A DNA stretch of 64,000 nt from Streptomyces sp. Edi2 (GCF_040253635.1 NZ_JBEJGX010000003.1:8891501-8955500), one strand, 5' to 3'. Shown: positions 6,791 to 15,763, counted from the stretch's first letter. Notes: generated from the sequence alone by a model not told the origin. Program-made: numbers and translations.

Positions 6791-9036
6791 CCACGGGCGC
6801 CACCCTCACGGCCGTCGGCCGGCCTCTCCCGCGCGTCGACGGCCGGGCCAAAGTCACCGGAAGCGGCCGCTACGCAGCGGAGTACACCCTGCCCGGCACC
6901 GTGTACGCCGCCCTCGTCGGCGCCCGCACCGCCTGTGGCCGGGTCACCGGCATCGACACCAGTACCGCGGAGAACGCCGGCGGTGTGCTCGCCGTACTGA
7001 CCCACCGGAACCTGCCGAAAATCGCCGGCCCGCCCCATCTGCTTCCGTCGCTGGCCGGTCACGCCGCCCCCGGGGAGAGCTTCTTCCCGATGCAGGACGA
7101 TGCCGTGCACTACTTCGGGCAGCCGGTGGCCATGGTGATCGCCGACTCGTACGAACGCGCCCAGTTCGCGGCCCGGCAGATCCATGTCGACTACGAGCGA
7201 AGCGCCTCCGTCACCACCCTCGAAGAGGGCCGGGACCAGGCCTACGAACCCGAGGCGATCTTCGCGGGATTCCTCCCCGCACGCAGCGTGCGCGGAGACG
7301 TCGAAGCCGGCTTCCGGGCGGCCACCCAACGCCTCGACGCGACCTATCACTTCGCGGCAAACCACCACAATCCCATCGAATCCTCGGCCACCACAGCGGT
7401 CTGGGACGGCGACCGGCTCACCCTCTACGACGCCACCCAGGGCATCGTGGCAAGCCAGAACACCGTGGCGGCGCTGCTGGGCATCCCCTCGTCGAAGGTG
7501 CGTGTCCGTGCGCCGTTCGTCGGCGGGGGATTCGGCTGCAAGGCCATGATCTGGCCGCATGTCACCCTGGCCGCCATGGCCGCACGCCATGTGCGGCGCC
7601 CCGTCAAGCTGGCGCTCACCCGCGAGCAGATGTTCACCTCCTGCGGCCACCGCGAGGAGCAGGAGCAGCGCATCGAACTCGGCGCCACGGACGAGGGCCG
7701 GCTCACCGCCCTGCGCCACCACAAGCTCTCGCTGACCTCGCCGTTCGACGACTGGGCCGAACCCTCGCTCAGCATCGCCTCGCAGGCCTACGCCTGCCCC
7801 AACTACGAGGGCGTCTACCGGCTGATCCGCAGCAACACCATGACGCCCACCTTCACCCGCGGACCCGGCGAGACCACCGGCATGTACGCCATGGAATGCC
7901 TGATGGACGAGCTCGCCCACCGCATCGGCGTCGACCCGGTACAACTCCGGCTGCGCAACCACGCACAGTCCGACCCCCGGAGCGGCCATCCATGGTCGAG
8001 CGACGGTGCGGAGGAGTGCTACCGGCGCGGCGCGGCCCGCTTCGACTGGCACTCCCGCAACCCCGAACCCCGCTCCCAGCGGGACGGCAACTGGCTGATC
8101 GGCAAAGGCATGGCAACCGCCGGATACCCGGTGTTCTTCCCCATGCAGCCGCAACGTGCCCGGGCCCGTCTCTACGCCGACGGCTTCGCCGTGGTGCAGG
8201 CCGGCACGCAGGAATTCGGCACCGGAGCGGCCACCGCGATGACCCAGGTCGCCGCCGACGGCCTGGGAATCTCCGTGGAGAACGTGCGGTTCGAGTACGG
8301 CGATACCGACCTGCCGAACGTCGCGGCGACGGTCGGCTCGGCAGGCGCCGGCATGATCAGCGCCGCGGTGCACACCGCGGCCACCACGCTCCGCGACCAG
8401 ATGATCGAGCAGGCGATCGCCGACCCCGCCTCCCCCCTCCACCAGATGGACCCGGCCGCCGTCGTCGTCCGTGGCGGGCGGATGGAGCTACCGGACCGGC
8501 CCGGCAGCGGCGAGTCCTACCGAGACCTGATGCAACGCCACTTCATGACCGATATGGACGCCCTCGGCAGCTGGAGCCCGCCGCCCCCGGACGTCCCCTA
8601 CGGGCTCGCCACCTTCGGCGCACAGTTCGCCGAGGTCGCCGTCGACCCGGATCTCGGGGTGGTCCGCGTACGCCGGATGGTCGGCGCCTTCGCCCCGGGC
8701 CGGATCCTCAACGCCGCCACCGCGCGCAGCCAGGTCATGGGCGGCATGCTCTGGGGCATCGGCCAGGCGCTGTTGGAGGGCACCGTGGTCGACCCCCGCG
8801 ACGGCCGCTGGGCGAACGCGAGCCTGGGGGAGTACCTGGTACCGGTCAACGCCGACGCCCCCGATGTCGACATCGAGTTCGTGGAGGTACCGGACACGGT
8901 CGTGAACCCGCTGGGCGTCAAGGGCCTCGGCGAAGTCGGCATGGTCGGCGCCGCGGCAGCCATCGCCAACGCCGTCTTCCACGCGACCGGATACCGCGCC
9001 CGCGAACTGCCGATCAGGATCGAACACCTGCTGTAG
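6787..9036 (+). CDS. molybdenum hydroxylase catalytic (molybdopterin) subunit (PaoC/YagR-like)
   Basis: The 749-residue subunit has both molybdopterin-binding halves of the xanthine dehydrogenase/aldehyde oxidase large subunit, including PLPRVDGRAKVTGSGRYAAE at the N-terminus, VGGGFGCKA near 248 and the C-terminal KGLGEVGMVGAAAAIANA in which the Glu is the conserved catalytic base. It hydroxylates aldehydes or N-heterocycles using water, with electrons leaving through the two upstream subunits. ATG 6787 overlaps the preceding stop (ATGA), so translation is coupled. Substrate cannot be read from sequence. No cofactor-insertion chaperone (XdhC/PaoD) gene is present nearby. Confidence 0.9.
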   Translation: MTTGATLTAVGRPLPRVDGRAKVTGSGRYAAEYTLPGTVYAALVGARTACGRVTGIDTSTAENAGGVLAVLTHRNLPKIAGPPHLLPSLAGHAAPGESFFPMQDDAVHYFGQPVAMVIADSYERAQFAARQIHVDYERSASVTTLEEGRDQAYEPEAIFAGFLPARSVRGDVEAGFRAATQRLDATYHFAANHHNPIESSATTAVWDGDRLTLYDATQGIVASQNTVAALLGIPSSKVRVRAPFVGGGFGCKAMIWPHVTLAAMAARHVRRPVKLALTREQMFTSCGHREEQEQRIELGATDEGRLTALRHHKLSLTSPFDDWAEPSLSIASQAYACPNYEGVYRLIRSNTMTPTFTRGPGETTGMYAMECLMDELAHRIGVDPVQLRLRNHAQSDPRSGHPWSSDGAEECYRRGAARFDWHSRNPEPRSQRDGNWLIGKGMATAGYPVFFPMQPQRARARLYADGFAVVQAGTQEFGTGAATAMTQVAADGLGISVENVRFEYGDTDLPNVAATVGSAGAGMISAAVHTAATTLRDQMIEQAIADPASPLHQMDPAAVVVRGGRMELPDRPGSGESYRDLMQRHFMTDMDALGSWSPPPPDVPYGLATFGAQFAEVAVDPDLGVVRVRRMVGAFAPGRILNAATARSQVMGGMLWGIGQALLEGTVVDPRDGRWANASLGEYLVPVNADAPDVDIEFVEVPDTVVNPLGVKGLGEVGMVGAAAAIANAVFHATGYRARELPIRIEHLL

Positions 9037-9064
9037 GGCCGGGCTCGCGGCATGCCGCCTCCCG

Positions 9065-9128
9065 CGTGCTGCCTCCCCGGCGTGCTGCCTCCCCGGCGTG
9101 CTGCCTCCCCGGCGTGCCGCCTCCTGGC
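9065..9128. repeat. 16-bp tandem repeat, about 4 copies
   Basis: CGTGCTGCCTCCCCGG repeats exactly at 9065, 9081 and 9097 with a diverged fourth copy at 9113. It lies between the molybdenum hydroxylase and response-regulator operons. Confidence 0.8.
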
Positions 9129-9282
9129 CTGCTGCCCCTCGGCCCGTGTCCGGCATACGACGCCGACGGCAGGCAGCCGGCGCGGCCCGGCCCCTTGAGA
9201 ACCCGGATCCGGACCGTGGCTGACGCCCGCCGGAGCCCATGACGCATGATTTCGTCAGGCGGTGTCCAGCACGGAGGCAAGC

Positions 9283-9993
9283 ATGTACGGACAAAGCAGT
9301 ACCGGCCGGGTCCTGCTGGTGGACGATGACGCGGCGATCCGGCGGTCGCTCGGGCGCGGGCTGCGGCTGAACGGCTTCACCGTGGGGCTGGCGGACGGCG
9401 GCCGGGCCGCGCTGGAGCGGATGGCCGAGGCGCCGCCGGACGTCATGGTCCTCGATATCTCGATGCCCGACCTCGACGGCATCGCGGTGTGCCGGCAGCT
9501 CAGGGAGCACGGCAACGACCTGCCCGTGCTGATGCTCTCCGCGCTCGACGAGGTCACCGACCGGGTGGCCGGACTGCAGGCAGGCGGGGACGACTACCTC
9601 GTCAAACCGTTTGCCCTGGACGAACTGGTGCTGCGCCTGCACGCGCTGCTGCGGCGCCGCCCGCCCGCCCCCACCGACGGCGTACGCGTCGGCGGTCTGG
9701 CGCTCGACACGGCGGCACACCGCGCGCGGCTCGACGACCGGGAGGTGGAGCTGACCCGGCGTGAGTTCGCCCTGCTGGAAGTCCTGGCCCGCAACGCCGG
9801 GCAGGTGCTGACCCGGGACCAGCTGCTGGAACGCGTATGGGGCTACGACTTCGAGGTGCGCACCGACGCGGTGGACACCTTCGTCAGCTATCTGCGGCGC
9901 AAGCTGGAAGCGGGCGGGCGGAGCCGGATCGTGCACACGGTGCGAGGCGTCGGCTTTGTGCTGCGGGACGACGAGAGCGGGTCGGCACGATGA
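9283..9993 (+). CDS. OmpR-family response regulator
   Basis: The receiver domain (residues 8-120) has the acidic pair VDDD, phospho-acceptor Asp58 in MVLDISMP, and the conserved Lys in DDYLVKPF. A winged-helix DNA-binding domain follows (ELTRREFALLEVLARNAGQV...YLRRKLE...VRGVGFVL). ATG 9283 is preceded by GGAGG with proper spacing. Its stop overlaps the kinase start, so it forms a two-component system with the next gene. The layout resembles MprA/MprB and CutR/CutS systems; the stimulus is unknown. Confidence 0.93.
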   Translation: MYGQSSTGRVLLVDDDAAIRRSLGRGLRLNGFTVGLADGGRAALERMAEAPPDVMVLDISMPDLDGIAVCRQLREHGNDLPVLMLSALDEVTDRVAGLQAGGDDYLVKPFALDELVLRLHALLRRRPPAPTDGVRVGGLALDTAAHRARLDDREVELTRREFALLEVLARNAGQVLTRDQLLERVWGYDFEVRTDAVDTFVSYLRRKLEAGGRSRIVHTVRGVGFVLRDDESGSAR

Positions 9994-11492
9994 GGCTGTC
10001 CACCCGGATCGCGCTCGTCGTCGGGATGGTGGTGCCGCTGCTCGTGGTGGTGTCCGGCTGGCTCCTGGTGCAGCTGGTGGGCAAGGATCTGCGTATCCAG
10101 GCGGACCAGCGTCTCACCGAACGTGCGCAGAGCGTGGCCGTGGCGGCGCGCGGCGTGCTGCGGGCCAGCTCCCACGACCGGCCCCGCGCCGAACAGGCCC
10201 GCCAGCGGAAGCTGTTCACCGCGGCCCTGGACGTCGGCGTCCGGCTGTCCGGCTCCGGCACCACCGTCATGGACGGCCCGCAACCCGACGCCTCGGTTCC
10301 GCTGCCCGCCGGTGCGCGGCATCCGTCCACCGTGCGGTCACAGGGCAGGAGCTGGCGGGTGCTGGCCGTACGGGTCACCGGTCGCAGCGCAGGGGTGCAC
10401 GGGATGCTGTGGCTGTTCTCCCCGGACACGGCGCGCGAGGCACAGCTCAACATGGTGCGACGGAGGGTGATCATGGTGGCGCTGCTCGCGGCTCCGCCGG
10501 CCGGTGCCGCGGCCTGGCTGCTCGCCGCCCGTGCGGCCCGGCCGCTGCGGCGTCTGCAGCAGGCAGCCGGCGGACTCGACCCGCACACCAGCGCCGCTCG
10601 GCTGGATCACGCCCCCACCCGCATCACCGAGGTCGACGACCTCGCCCGGACCCTGCAGACCTTCCTGACCCGGTACGACGAGCAGGCCGCCCGCACCGCC
10701 GAGGCGCTGGCCTCGGCACGCTCGTTCTCCGCCGCCGCGTCCCACGAACTGCGCACCCCGCTGATGAGCATGCAGACCAACCTCGACATCCTCGATGCCT
10801 TCCAGGATCTCGACGCCGCCGACCGAGCGGAGACGGTGGACGATCTGCGGCACGAACACGCCCGTCTGCTGGGCCTCTTGGTGATGTTGCGGGCCCTCGC
10901 CCAGGGGGACCTGGTCGAGGCCGACTCGTTCGCCGTCATCGACATGGCCGATCTCGCCGACGAGGCCGCGGCGGATGCCCGGCGCAGGTACCCCGGGGCC
11001 GAGGTGGCGGTCCACAGCAGCCCGGGGCTGACGATCCATGGATGGCAGCCGGGGCTGCGTTCGCTGCTGGACAACCTCCTGACGAACGCGCTGGTCCACG
11101 GTCGGCCCGCCGAGGGCGGCGCTCACGTCACGCTCTCCCTCCGCGCCGGTGCGGACGAGGGCACCCCCTGTGTCGTCCTCGGCGTCGAGGACCGCGGGCC
11201 GGGTGTGCCGCACCAGCGCCGGGAGGCGGTCTTCCGGCGTTTCCAGCGCCGTGCGGACAGCCCGGGTTCCGGCCTCGGTCTCACCCTGGTCGCCCAGCAG
11301 GCCGCCCTGCACCGGGCGAGCCTGCGGCTTGCGGACGGCCCCGGCGGCCGGGGAGCCCGCTTCGAGGTCACCTTCCCCGCCGCGTCCGCCGCACCTGCCC
11401 ACCCTCCTCAGCACACGGCGCTGCCTGCGCATCGGGACTGGCTGGCCGACCCCGCGGACCGCCCACAGGGTTTCCACAAAGAACATCCCTAA
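9990..11492 (+). CDS. sensor histidine kinase
   Basis: The 500-residue kinase has a membrane helix near the N-terminus (IALVVGMVVPLLVVVSGWLL), an extracytoplasmic domain of about 130 residues, a second helix (VIMVALLAAPPAGAAAWLLA), a HAMP-like linker, and the H-box SHELRTPLMSM with the phosphorylated His near 252. The catalytic domain shows LLDNLLTNALVHG (N), DRGPGVP (G1) and GSGLGLTLV (G2). ATG 9990 overlaps the response-regulator stop. The downstream hairpin at 11496-11536 separates it from two small exported-protein genes that may be its targets or partners. Confidence 0.92.
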   Translation: MRLSTRIALVVGMVVPLLVVVSGWLLVQLVGKDLRIQADQRLTERAQSVAVAARGVLRASSHDRPRAEQARQRKLFTAALDVGVRLSGSGTTVMDGPQPDASVPLPAGARHPSTVRSQGRSWRVLAVRVTGRSAGVHGMLWLFSPDTAREAQLNMVRRRVIMVALLAAPPAGAAAWLLAARAARPLRRLQQAAGGLDPHTSAARLDHAPTRITEVDDLARTLQTFLTRYDEQAARTAEALASARSFSAAASHELRTPLMSMQTNLDILDAFQDLDAADRAETVDDLRHEHARLLGLLVMLRALAQGDLVEADSFAVIDMADLADEAAADARRRYPGAEVAVHSSPGLTIHGWQPGLRSLLDNLLTNALVHGRPAEGGAHVTLSLRAGADEGTPCVVLGVEDRGPGVPHQRREAVFRRFQRRADSPGSGLGLTLVAQQAALHRASLRLADGPGGRGARFEVTFPAASAAPAHPPQHTALPAHRDWLADPADRPQGFHKEHP

Positions 11493-11495
11493 CTT

Positions 11496-11536
11496 CTCCT
11501 CGCGGACGGGCACCGTGCCCGTCCGCTCGTGAGGAG
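11496..11536 (+). promoter_or_regulatory. hairpin that pairs with the ribosome-binding site of the next gene
   Basis: CTCCTC plus GCGGACGGGCA (11496-11512) pairs with TGCCCGTCCGC (11516-11526) and, after a 4-nt bulge, with GAGGAG (11531-11536). The last element is the Shine-Dalgarno site for ATG 11544. The structure could both end the kinase transcript and control translation of the secreted protein. Confidence 0.65.
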
Positions 11537-11543
11537 GACCCTT

Positions 11544-11951
11544 ATGCGTACCCGGAGCATCGCCCTCTCTTCGGTGGCTGTCGCGACAGCCCTGCTCGGT
11601 GTCGCGGGCACCGCCGCCGCGGACAGCAGCACCCCTGCTCCGTCCGCCTCGGCCAAGACCCGTACGGGAGACGGCGCACAGGCGCTGTGCAAGCGTGCCC
11701 CGAAGATCGAGAAGCGCCTCCACCGGGCACTTCACCGTCTGCAGGGCAAGGCCGGGGTCCGTGGCTCCGTCGCCCGCCTGGAGAAGCGTGCGGAGAACGC
11801 GAAGGCCGCCGGCCACACCGAGATCGCGACCTTCCTCAACCACAAGCTCGCCCACCGCAAGTCCCTCGTCCCCACGCTCCAGCAGCGGCAGAAGGACCTC
11901 GCCAAGGTCGCCACCTGGTGCAGGTCCCAGCACAACACGACCTCGTCGTGA
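11544..11951 (+). CDS. small secreted protein of unknown function
   Basis: The 135-residue product starts MRTRSIALSSVAVATALLG and has a typical signal peptide ending near GTAAADS. The mature part is very basic and helical (KRAPKIEKRLHRALHRLQ, GSVARLEKRAENAKAAGH) and contains two Cys that could form one disulfide. It resembles abundant small exported helical proteins of streptomycetes; no enzymatic motif is visible. The ribosome site GAGGAG is buried in a hairpin. The GTG of the lipoprotein gene overlaps its stop, so both are co-translated and likely act together outside the membrane. Confidence 0.8.
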   Translation: MRTRSIALSSVAVATALLGVAGTAAADSSTPAPSASAKTRTGDGAQALCKRAPKIEKRLHRALHRLQGKAGVRGSVARLEKRAENAKAAGHTEIATFLNHKLAHRKSLVPTLQQRQKDLAKVATWCRSQHNTTSS

Positions 11952-12178
11952 CCCGGACGGGACAGGCCGCGGTGCTCGCGGCGATCACCCTGATGTGCGG
12001 ACTGCTCGTCGCCGGATGCGGAAACGGGGTACGTACCGAGGGCGATGCCCCTCATGTGACACCGTCGCCCTCCGCACCCACCCCCGCGCCCACCGACCTG
12101 GCGGAGATGCGCAAACTGCTGGACGGCGCCGAGAGCGCAGCGGCCGCGGCGGACTCCGATGCGGCCGCGGACCGCTAG
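11948..12178 (+). CDS. small lipoprotein
   Basis: GTG 11948 overlaps the stop of the secreted-protein gene (GTGA). The 76-residue product has a hydrophobic segment (AAVLAAITLMCGLLVAGC) with lipobox LVAGC, so it should be diacylated at that Cys and held on the outer face of the membrane. The rest is a Pro/Ala/Thr-rich spacer and a short acidic helix (LAEMRKLLDGAESAAAAAD). The tight coupling with the preceding secreted helical protein suggests a shared role, perhaps as an accessory of the upstream two-component system; this is inference. Confidence 0.72.
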   Translation: MTRTGQAAVLAAITLMCGLLVAGCGNGVRTEGDAPHVTPSPSAPTPAPTDLAEMRKLLDGAESAAAAADSDAAADR

Positions 12179-12179
12179 G

Positions 12180-12290
12180 GAGACACCGAGACACCGAGAC
12201 ACCGAGGCACCCTGGGGACGGCGAAGACAGGACCGGGCTCGCTCCTCGCCCCCTCGCTCCTCGCCCCCTCGCTCCTCGCTCCTCGCCCTT
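12180..12290. repeat. two short tandem repeats between convergent genes
   Basis: GAGACACC occurs four times in a row at 12180-12211 (the last copy diverged). A 15-bp unit beginning GCTCCTCGCCCCCTC repeats at 12241-12290. Both lie between the lipoprotein gene and the convergent FMN reductase gene. Confidence 0.75.
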
Positions 12291-12370
12291 CGTCTGTCTC
12301 GCCCTTCGCCTGAGCGTGTCACCCCGGCGCGCTCGGGCGATCCGGGGCAGATCTCCGCTCAGTCCGCCGC

Positions 12371-13030
12371 TCAGTCCTCCGCCCGCTGGGTGACGGGAGC
12401 CCCGGTGCGGTCGCCAGGGAACTCGTACCAGCGGCGTTGCAGACAGACATAGCGCGCATCGGCCTCGACCAGATGGAGGAAGGCCGTCACGGTCTCCCGC
12501 AGGCGCTCCTGCAGCGCGGGATCGGTCAGCTGCCCGTCCTCGGTGAACCCCTGATGCGCCGCCGCAAGACTGAACATATCGGGGTAGACCCGGGTGCCCA
12601 GATGCTCCAGCGGCACCCTCAGGGCCCACAGTCCCCGGTTGCCGCCCACCAGGGACGGGGAGGCGGAGACCAGCAGCGCATGCTTGGTCTTGAACGGCTG
12701 CGGCCGGATCCGCGAGACCCAGTCGATCGCATTCTTCACGACCCCCGGCAGGGAAGCGTTGTACTCGGGGGAGGCGACCACAAAGGCCTCGCAGCGCTCC
12801 AGCCGGTCCCGCAGGGCCAGCGCACCGTCCGGAACCCCTCCTTCGGCCTCGGCATCCCCGTCGTACAGCGGCATATCGAATTCCCGCATCGTGGCGAGAT
12901 CCACCACGGCGCCGGCCTCGGTCATCATGCGTCCGACAAGGGACGCCAGACGGGCATTGGTCGACCCTGCCCGCAGCGCGGCGCCGAGAACAAGGACGCG
13001 CAGCGGTCCGGGGTGTTCATCCGTGGGCAT
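12371..13030 (-). CDS. NADPH-dependent FMN reductase family protein
   Basis: The 219-residue flavodoxin-fold protein has the phosphate-binding start LRVLVLGAALRAGSTNARL and the family signature VASPEYNASLPGVVKNAIDW, as in azoreductase and chromate/quinone reductase-like proteins. It should use NAD(P)H to reduce FMN or a quinone in the cytoplasm. ATG 13030 is preceded by GGAAGGA; upstream in-frame codons lack homology. It is monocistronic, between the secreted-protein operon and the Wbl gene. Confidence 0.87.
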   Translation of the reverse strand: MPTDEHPGPLRVLVLGAALRAGSTNARLASLVGRMMTEAGAVVDLATMREFDMPLYDGDAEAEGGVPDGALALRDRLERCEAFVVASPEYNASLPGVVKNAIDWVSRIRPQPFKTKHALLVSASPSLVGGNRGLWALRVPLEHLGTRVYPDMFSLAAAHQGFTEDGQLTDPALQERLRETVTAFLHLVEADARYVCLQRRWYEFPGDRTGAPVTQRAED

Positions 13031-13193
13031 GGTGACGTCCTTCCGGCACAGGAGAGCGCGTGCCCGTTGCTGCCGCACACACGGCCACCGCCTGAGGTGA
13101 CGAAAGCGTACAGGCGCACAGACGGCACACCCGGTACCCACCACGCCAGTTCTGACCTGCGCCGCTAGCCGGCGCGGGCGCCCCCTGTGCGGG

Positions 13194-13451
13194 CTATGCG
13201 GAAGTGCTGCGTGCCCGGTTCCGGGCGGCCCGGCGCCGCATGGCGCGCCGCTCGTCCTCGCTCATCCCGCCCCACACTCCCGCATCCTGACGAGATTCGA
13301 GCGCCCATTGCAGGCACTGCCCCATCACCGGGCAGCGGCGGCAGACGGCCTTGGCCTCCTCGATCTGCAGGAGCGCGGGGCCGGTGTTGCCGACGGGAAA
13401 GAAAATCTCCGGGTCCACTTCGCGGCACACCGCGTCGTGACGCCAGTCCAT
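13194..13451 (-). CDS. WhiB-family iron-sulfur regulator (WblE/WhiB1-like paralogue)
   Basis: The 85-residue protein starts MDWRHDAVCREVDPEIFF and has the four cluster-binding Cys at 9, 37, 40 and 46 (CRRCPVMGQC), the GVWGG turn at 58-62 and a basic C-terminus (RRAMRRRAARNRAR). These define a Wbl protein that binds an NO/O2-sensitive [4Fe-4S] cluster and works with the primary sigma factor. The sequence is closest in memory to the WblE/WhiB1 group. The long upstream region suggests a complex promoter. Confidence 0.93.
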   Translation of the reverse strand: MDWRHDAVCREVDPEIFFPVGNTGPALLQIEEAKAVCRRCPVMGQCLQWALESRQDAGVWGGMSEDERRAMRRRAARNRARSTSA

Positions 13452-13936
13452 GGCTGCCTCCGTTCTCCGCGGCCGAGCGCGGTCGGTTTCCTCACATTCG
13501 AGGCGCCGGGGCTTTGTGCGCACGTCCTCAACTGCCTTGCCCGGGCCCCTCGTTGTCGCCCTGTCGTCGTCTTGTTGTCGTTGTTGTCCTCGTGTGCCCG
13601 TTCCTGTGCCCACAATGCGCCGTCATCGCGGTCACCCATCGCCATCGACATCACCATGGCCACCGCCAACCGGCATTGCGGTCCGGCGCGGCGGGACCAC
13701 CGTTGCGTACGGCTGTGGCGGCGCCTACCCGTGGCTCGCCGTGGCACTCCTCCACCGGGCAGGGTGGGGAGAGCGCACGTGCCCCGCGTCGCCCGATGGC
13801 GCCGGTCGCCCCCTCTCGGGGACGATAAGACCGGCGTTGTCCACGTCGTCAATGCCATCGTCATTAATGCCATCAACGCGCCTTCTCCGCTTCTCCGCAA
13901 GCAGCCCGAAAACGAGCGCCCCACAGGGATGAACCA
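13452..13936. other. gene-free region between divergent wbl and unknown gene
   Basis: No convincing gene is seen in these 485 bp. The stretch has lower GC than its surroundings near 13555-13665 and 13840-13900, consistent with promoters for both divergent genes. No strong palindrome was found. Confidence 0.4.
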
Positions 13937-14539
13937 ATGACCCACCCCGAAGACCGGCAGCAGCAGGCGACCATCAGCCGTCTGATGCTGTACCACCTGA
14001 ACGCACCCATCGCCGAAAACTGTTCCCTGCGAGGCGTCCTGCCGGCCCCCGGCGCCGTACGGATCGCCGTCCATGGCGGAGACGAGAAGATCTTCCTCTA
14101 CGAGATCCCCCACGACACCGTGGCCCCTGCCTATCTCCCCGGCATCATGCGCACTGCCCTGACCGGGACCCAGATCTACAGCAGCGACGACGTCGGCGAG
14201 GCCATGGGGATGACCCTCATCCGCCTTCACCCGGAGAAGATCACTCCCACCCCCGAATCCGGACAGAGCCAGGCGCTCAGCGTGCTGCGCGCCCTGTCCG
14301 ACCCCGGCGACGACGAGGACCCCTTTCTGATCGGCTTCCTGTGGAATGGCGACAGCGCGATGCGCCTGTATGTGCAGCCTCGCGCCCGCACCGGCATCAT
14401 CGGCGCCGACATCCGCCTGACCGACATGCTCACCGGGCTGATCGCCGCACTTCCCACCCTCATCGAGGAGGAGGAACGCCATCAGCCGGCCCCGGATGAC
14501 CCGCACTGCGATCTCCTCGTGGACCTGACCGGCTGGTAG
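13937..14539 (+). CDS. hypothetical protein
   Basis: This 200-residue soluble protein is not recognised. It alternates predicted strands and helices (APGAVRIAVHGGDEKIFLYEIP, DPFLIGFLWNGDSAMRLYVQP) and ends in an acidic tail. No signal peptide or membrane segment is visible. It begins with ATG directly after GGGATGAACCA and stands alone, divergent from the Wbl gene and 160 bp before the cyclodeaminase-like gene. Codon bias is normal for the window, so the gene is very likely real. Confidence 0.7.
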   Translation: MTHPEDRQQQATISRLMLYHLNAPIAENCSLRGVLPAPGAVRIAVHGGDEKIFLYEIPHDTVAPAYLPGIMRTALTGTQIYSSDDVGEAMGMTLIRLHPEKITPTPESGQSQALSVLRALSDPGDDEDPFLIGFLWNGDSAMRLYVQPRARTGIIGADIRLTDMLTGLIAALPTLIEEEERHQPAPDDPHCDLLVDLTGW

Positions 14540-14700
14540 GCGCACACCCGCCCTCGCGGCGCTCCCCAGGACCACTCCTCGCCTCGCGTCCCAGGGCCAC
14601 CCGCCGATCGTTCACCGAACGAAACACGCAGGGGACTACGGTCGCCGCCACGGCTCGGCGTACCGTCGGCCGTACCGCTGTGATCAGGAGGTTGAGACGG

Positions 14701-15690
14701 ATGCTGGTACTTGGGCGTTCGCAGGTCGAGGCGCTGCTCGACCTGGATGCGCTGATCGACGCCCTGGCGTCGGCGATGACGGACCTGAGCGCCGGCCGTG
14801 CTTCCTCGCCGGACCGGGTCGCCGCCGTGGTGCCGGAACGGGACGGGTTCTTGGCAGCCATGCCGGGCTTTGTACCGTCGGCCGGGGTGCTCATGAGCAA
14901 GCTGGTCTCCGTCTTCCCGCGCAACGGGGGCACCCCCGTGCCGACCCACCAGGCACTGATCGTCGTCTTCGATCCGCACACCGGAGAACCGTCAGCGCTG
15001 CTGGACGGCACGGCCATCACCGCGGCACGGACCGCTGCCGGTTCGGCGCTCTCGGCACGCCTGCTGGCCCGCGAGGACGCCTCGGTGCTGGCGGTCCTGG
15101 GCACCGGCGCGCAGGCCCGGTCGCATGCGGAGGCGATGTGCCGGGTCCGCCCGATCCGGCACATCCGTGTGGCGGGCCGCGACCGGGCGAAGGCGGCCGC
15201 CCTGGCGGGCCTCCTGTCATCCGAACTCGACATCCCGGCCGAGGCGAGTGCCAGCTACGCCGAAGCCCTTGACGGCGCGGATATCGCCGCCGCGACCACG
15301 CACGCCGTCGACCCCGTGATCCGCCGCTCCTGGCTGACCCCGGGCGTGCATGTGACCTCGGTGGGATTCAACCCGGAGGGCCGGGAGATCGACGATGCCA
15401 CGGTGGCCGAGGCGCTGGTATGCGTCGAGTCACGGCAGGCGGCGCTGGCGCCCTTCCCCGCGGGCAGCAACGACCTGCTGGTCCCTCTCCGCGAGGGCGT
15501 CATCACCGAAGCGCAGGTCCACGCCGAGCTCGGCGAACTCCTCGCGGGCAGCAAGCCGGGCCGTACATCGCCGGACCAGATCACCCTCTACAAGTCCGTC
15601 GGAGTAGCAGTGCAGGACGCGGCGGCCGCAGCCCTTGTCGTCGCCGCGGCCCGCAAACAGCCGACGGGGACGGACATCCGGCTGGACTGA
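14701..15690 (+). CDS. ornithine cyclodeaminase / mu-crystallin family protein
   Basis: The 329-residue protein has the family N-terminal half (ALIDALASAMTDLSAGRASSP) and a Rossmann domain with VLAVLGTGAQARSHAEA near 120. Members are NAD(P)-dependent: ornithine cyclodeaminase, alanine dehydrogenase or imine reductases acting on small amino or imino acids. The TPGVHVTSVGFNPEGREID segment and acidic residue following it are typical of the substrate-side loop. ATG 14701 lies 10 bp after AGGAGG. It appears monocistronic, so the specific substrate remains open. Confidence 0.87.
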   Translation: MLVLGRSQVEALLDLDALIDALASAMTDLSAGRASSPDRVAAVVPERDGFLAAMPGFVPSAGVLMSKLVSVFPRNGGTPVPTHQALIVVFDPHTGEPSALLDGTAITAARTAAGSALSARLLAREDASVLAVLGTGAQARSHAEAMCRVRPIRHIRVAGRDRAKAAALAGLLSSELDIPAEASASYAEALDGADIAAATTHAVDPVIRRSWLTPGVHVTSVGFNPEGREIDDATVAEALVCVESRQAALAPFPAGSNDLLVPLREGVITEAQVHAELGELLAGSKPGRTSPDQITLYKSVGVAVQDAAAAALVVAAARKQPTGTDIRLD

Positions 15691-15763
15691 TCGACAACCG
15701 GGCCGGCGGGCGCAGGGGTGCACGCCCACATGGACGCACGAGCCCACAGACGCCCGGGCCGCC

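Noticed and set aside
6499..8442. Long minus-strand open frame opposite the molybdenum hydroxylase genes
   Set aside because: It is antisense to two well-supported enzymes, has no recognisable domain and owes its length to third-position GC bias.
13308..13940. Plus-strand frame over the wbl gene and its leader
   Set aside because: It is antisense to the Wbl gene and has no domain or ribosome site.
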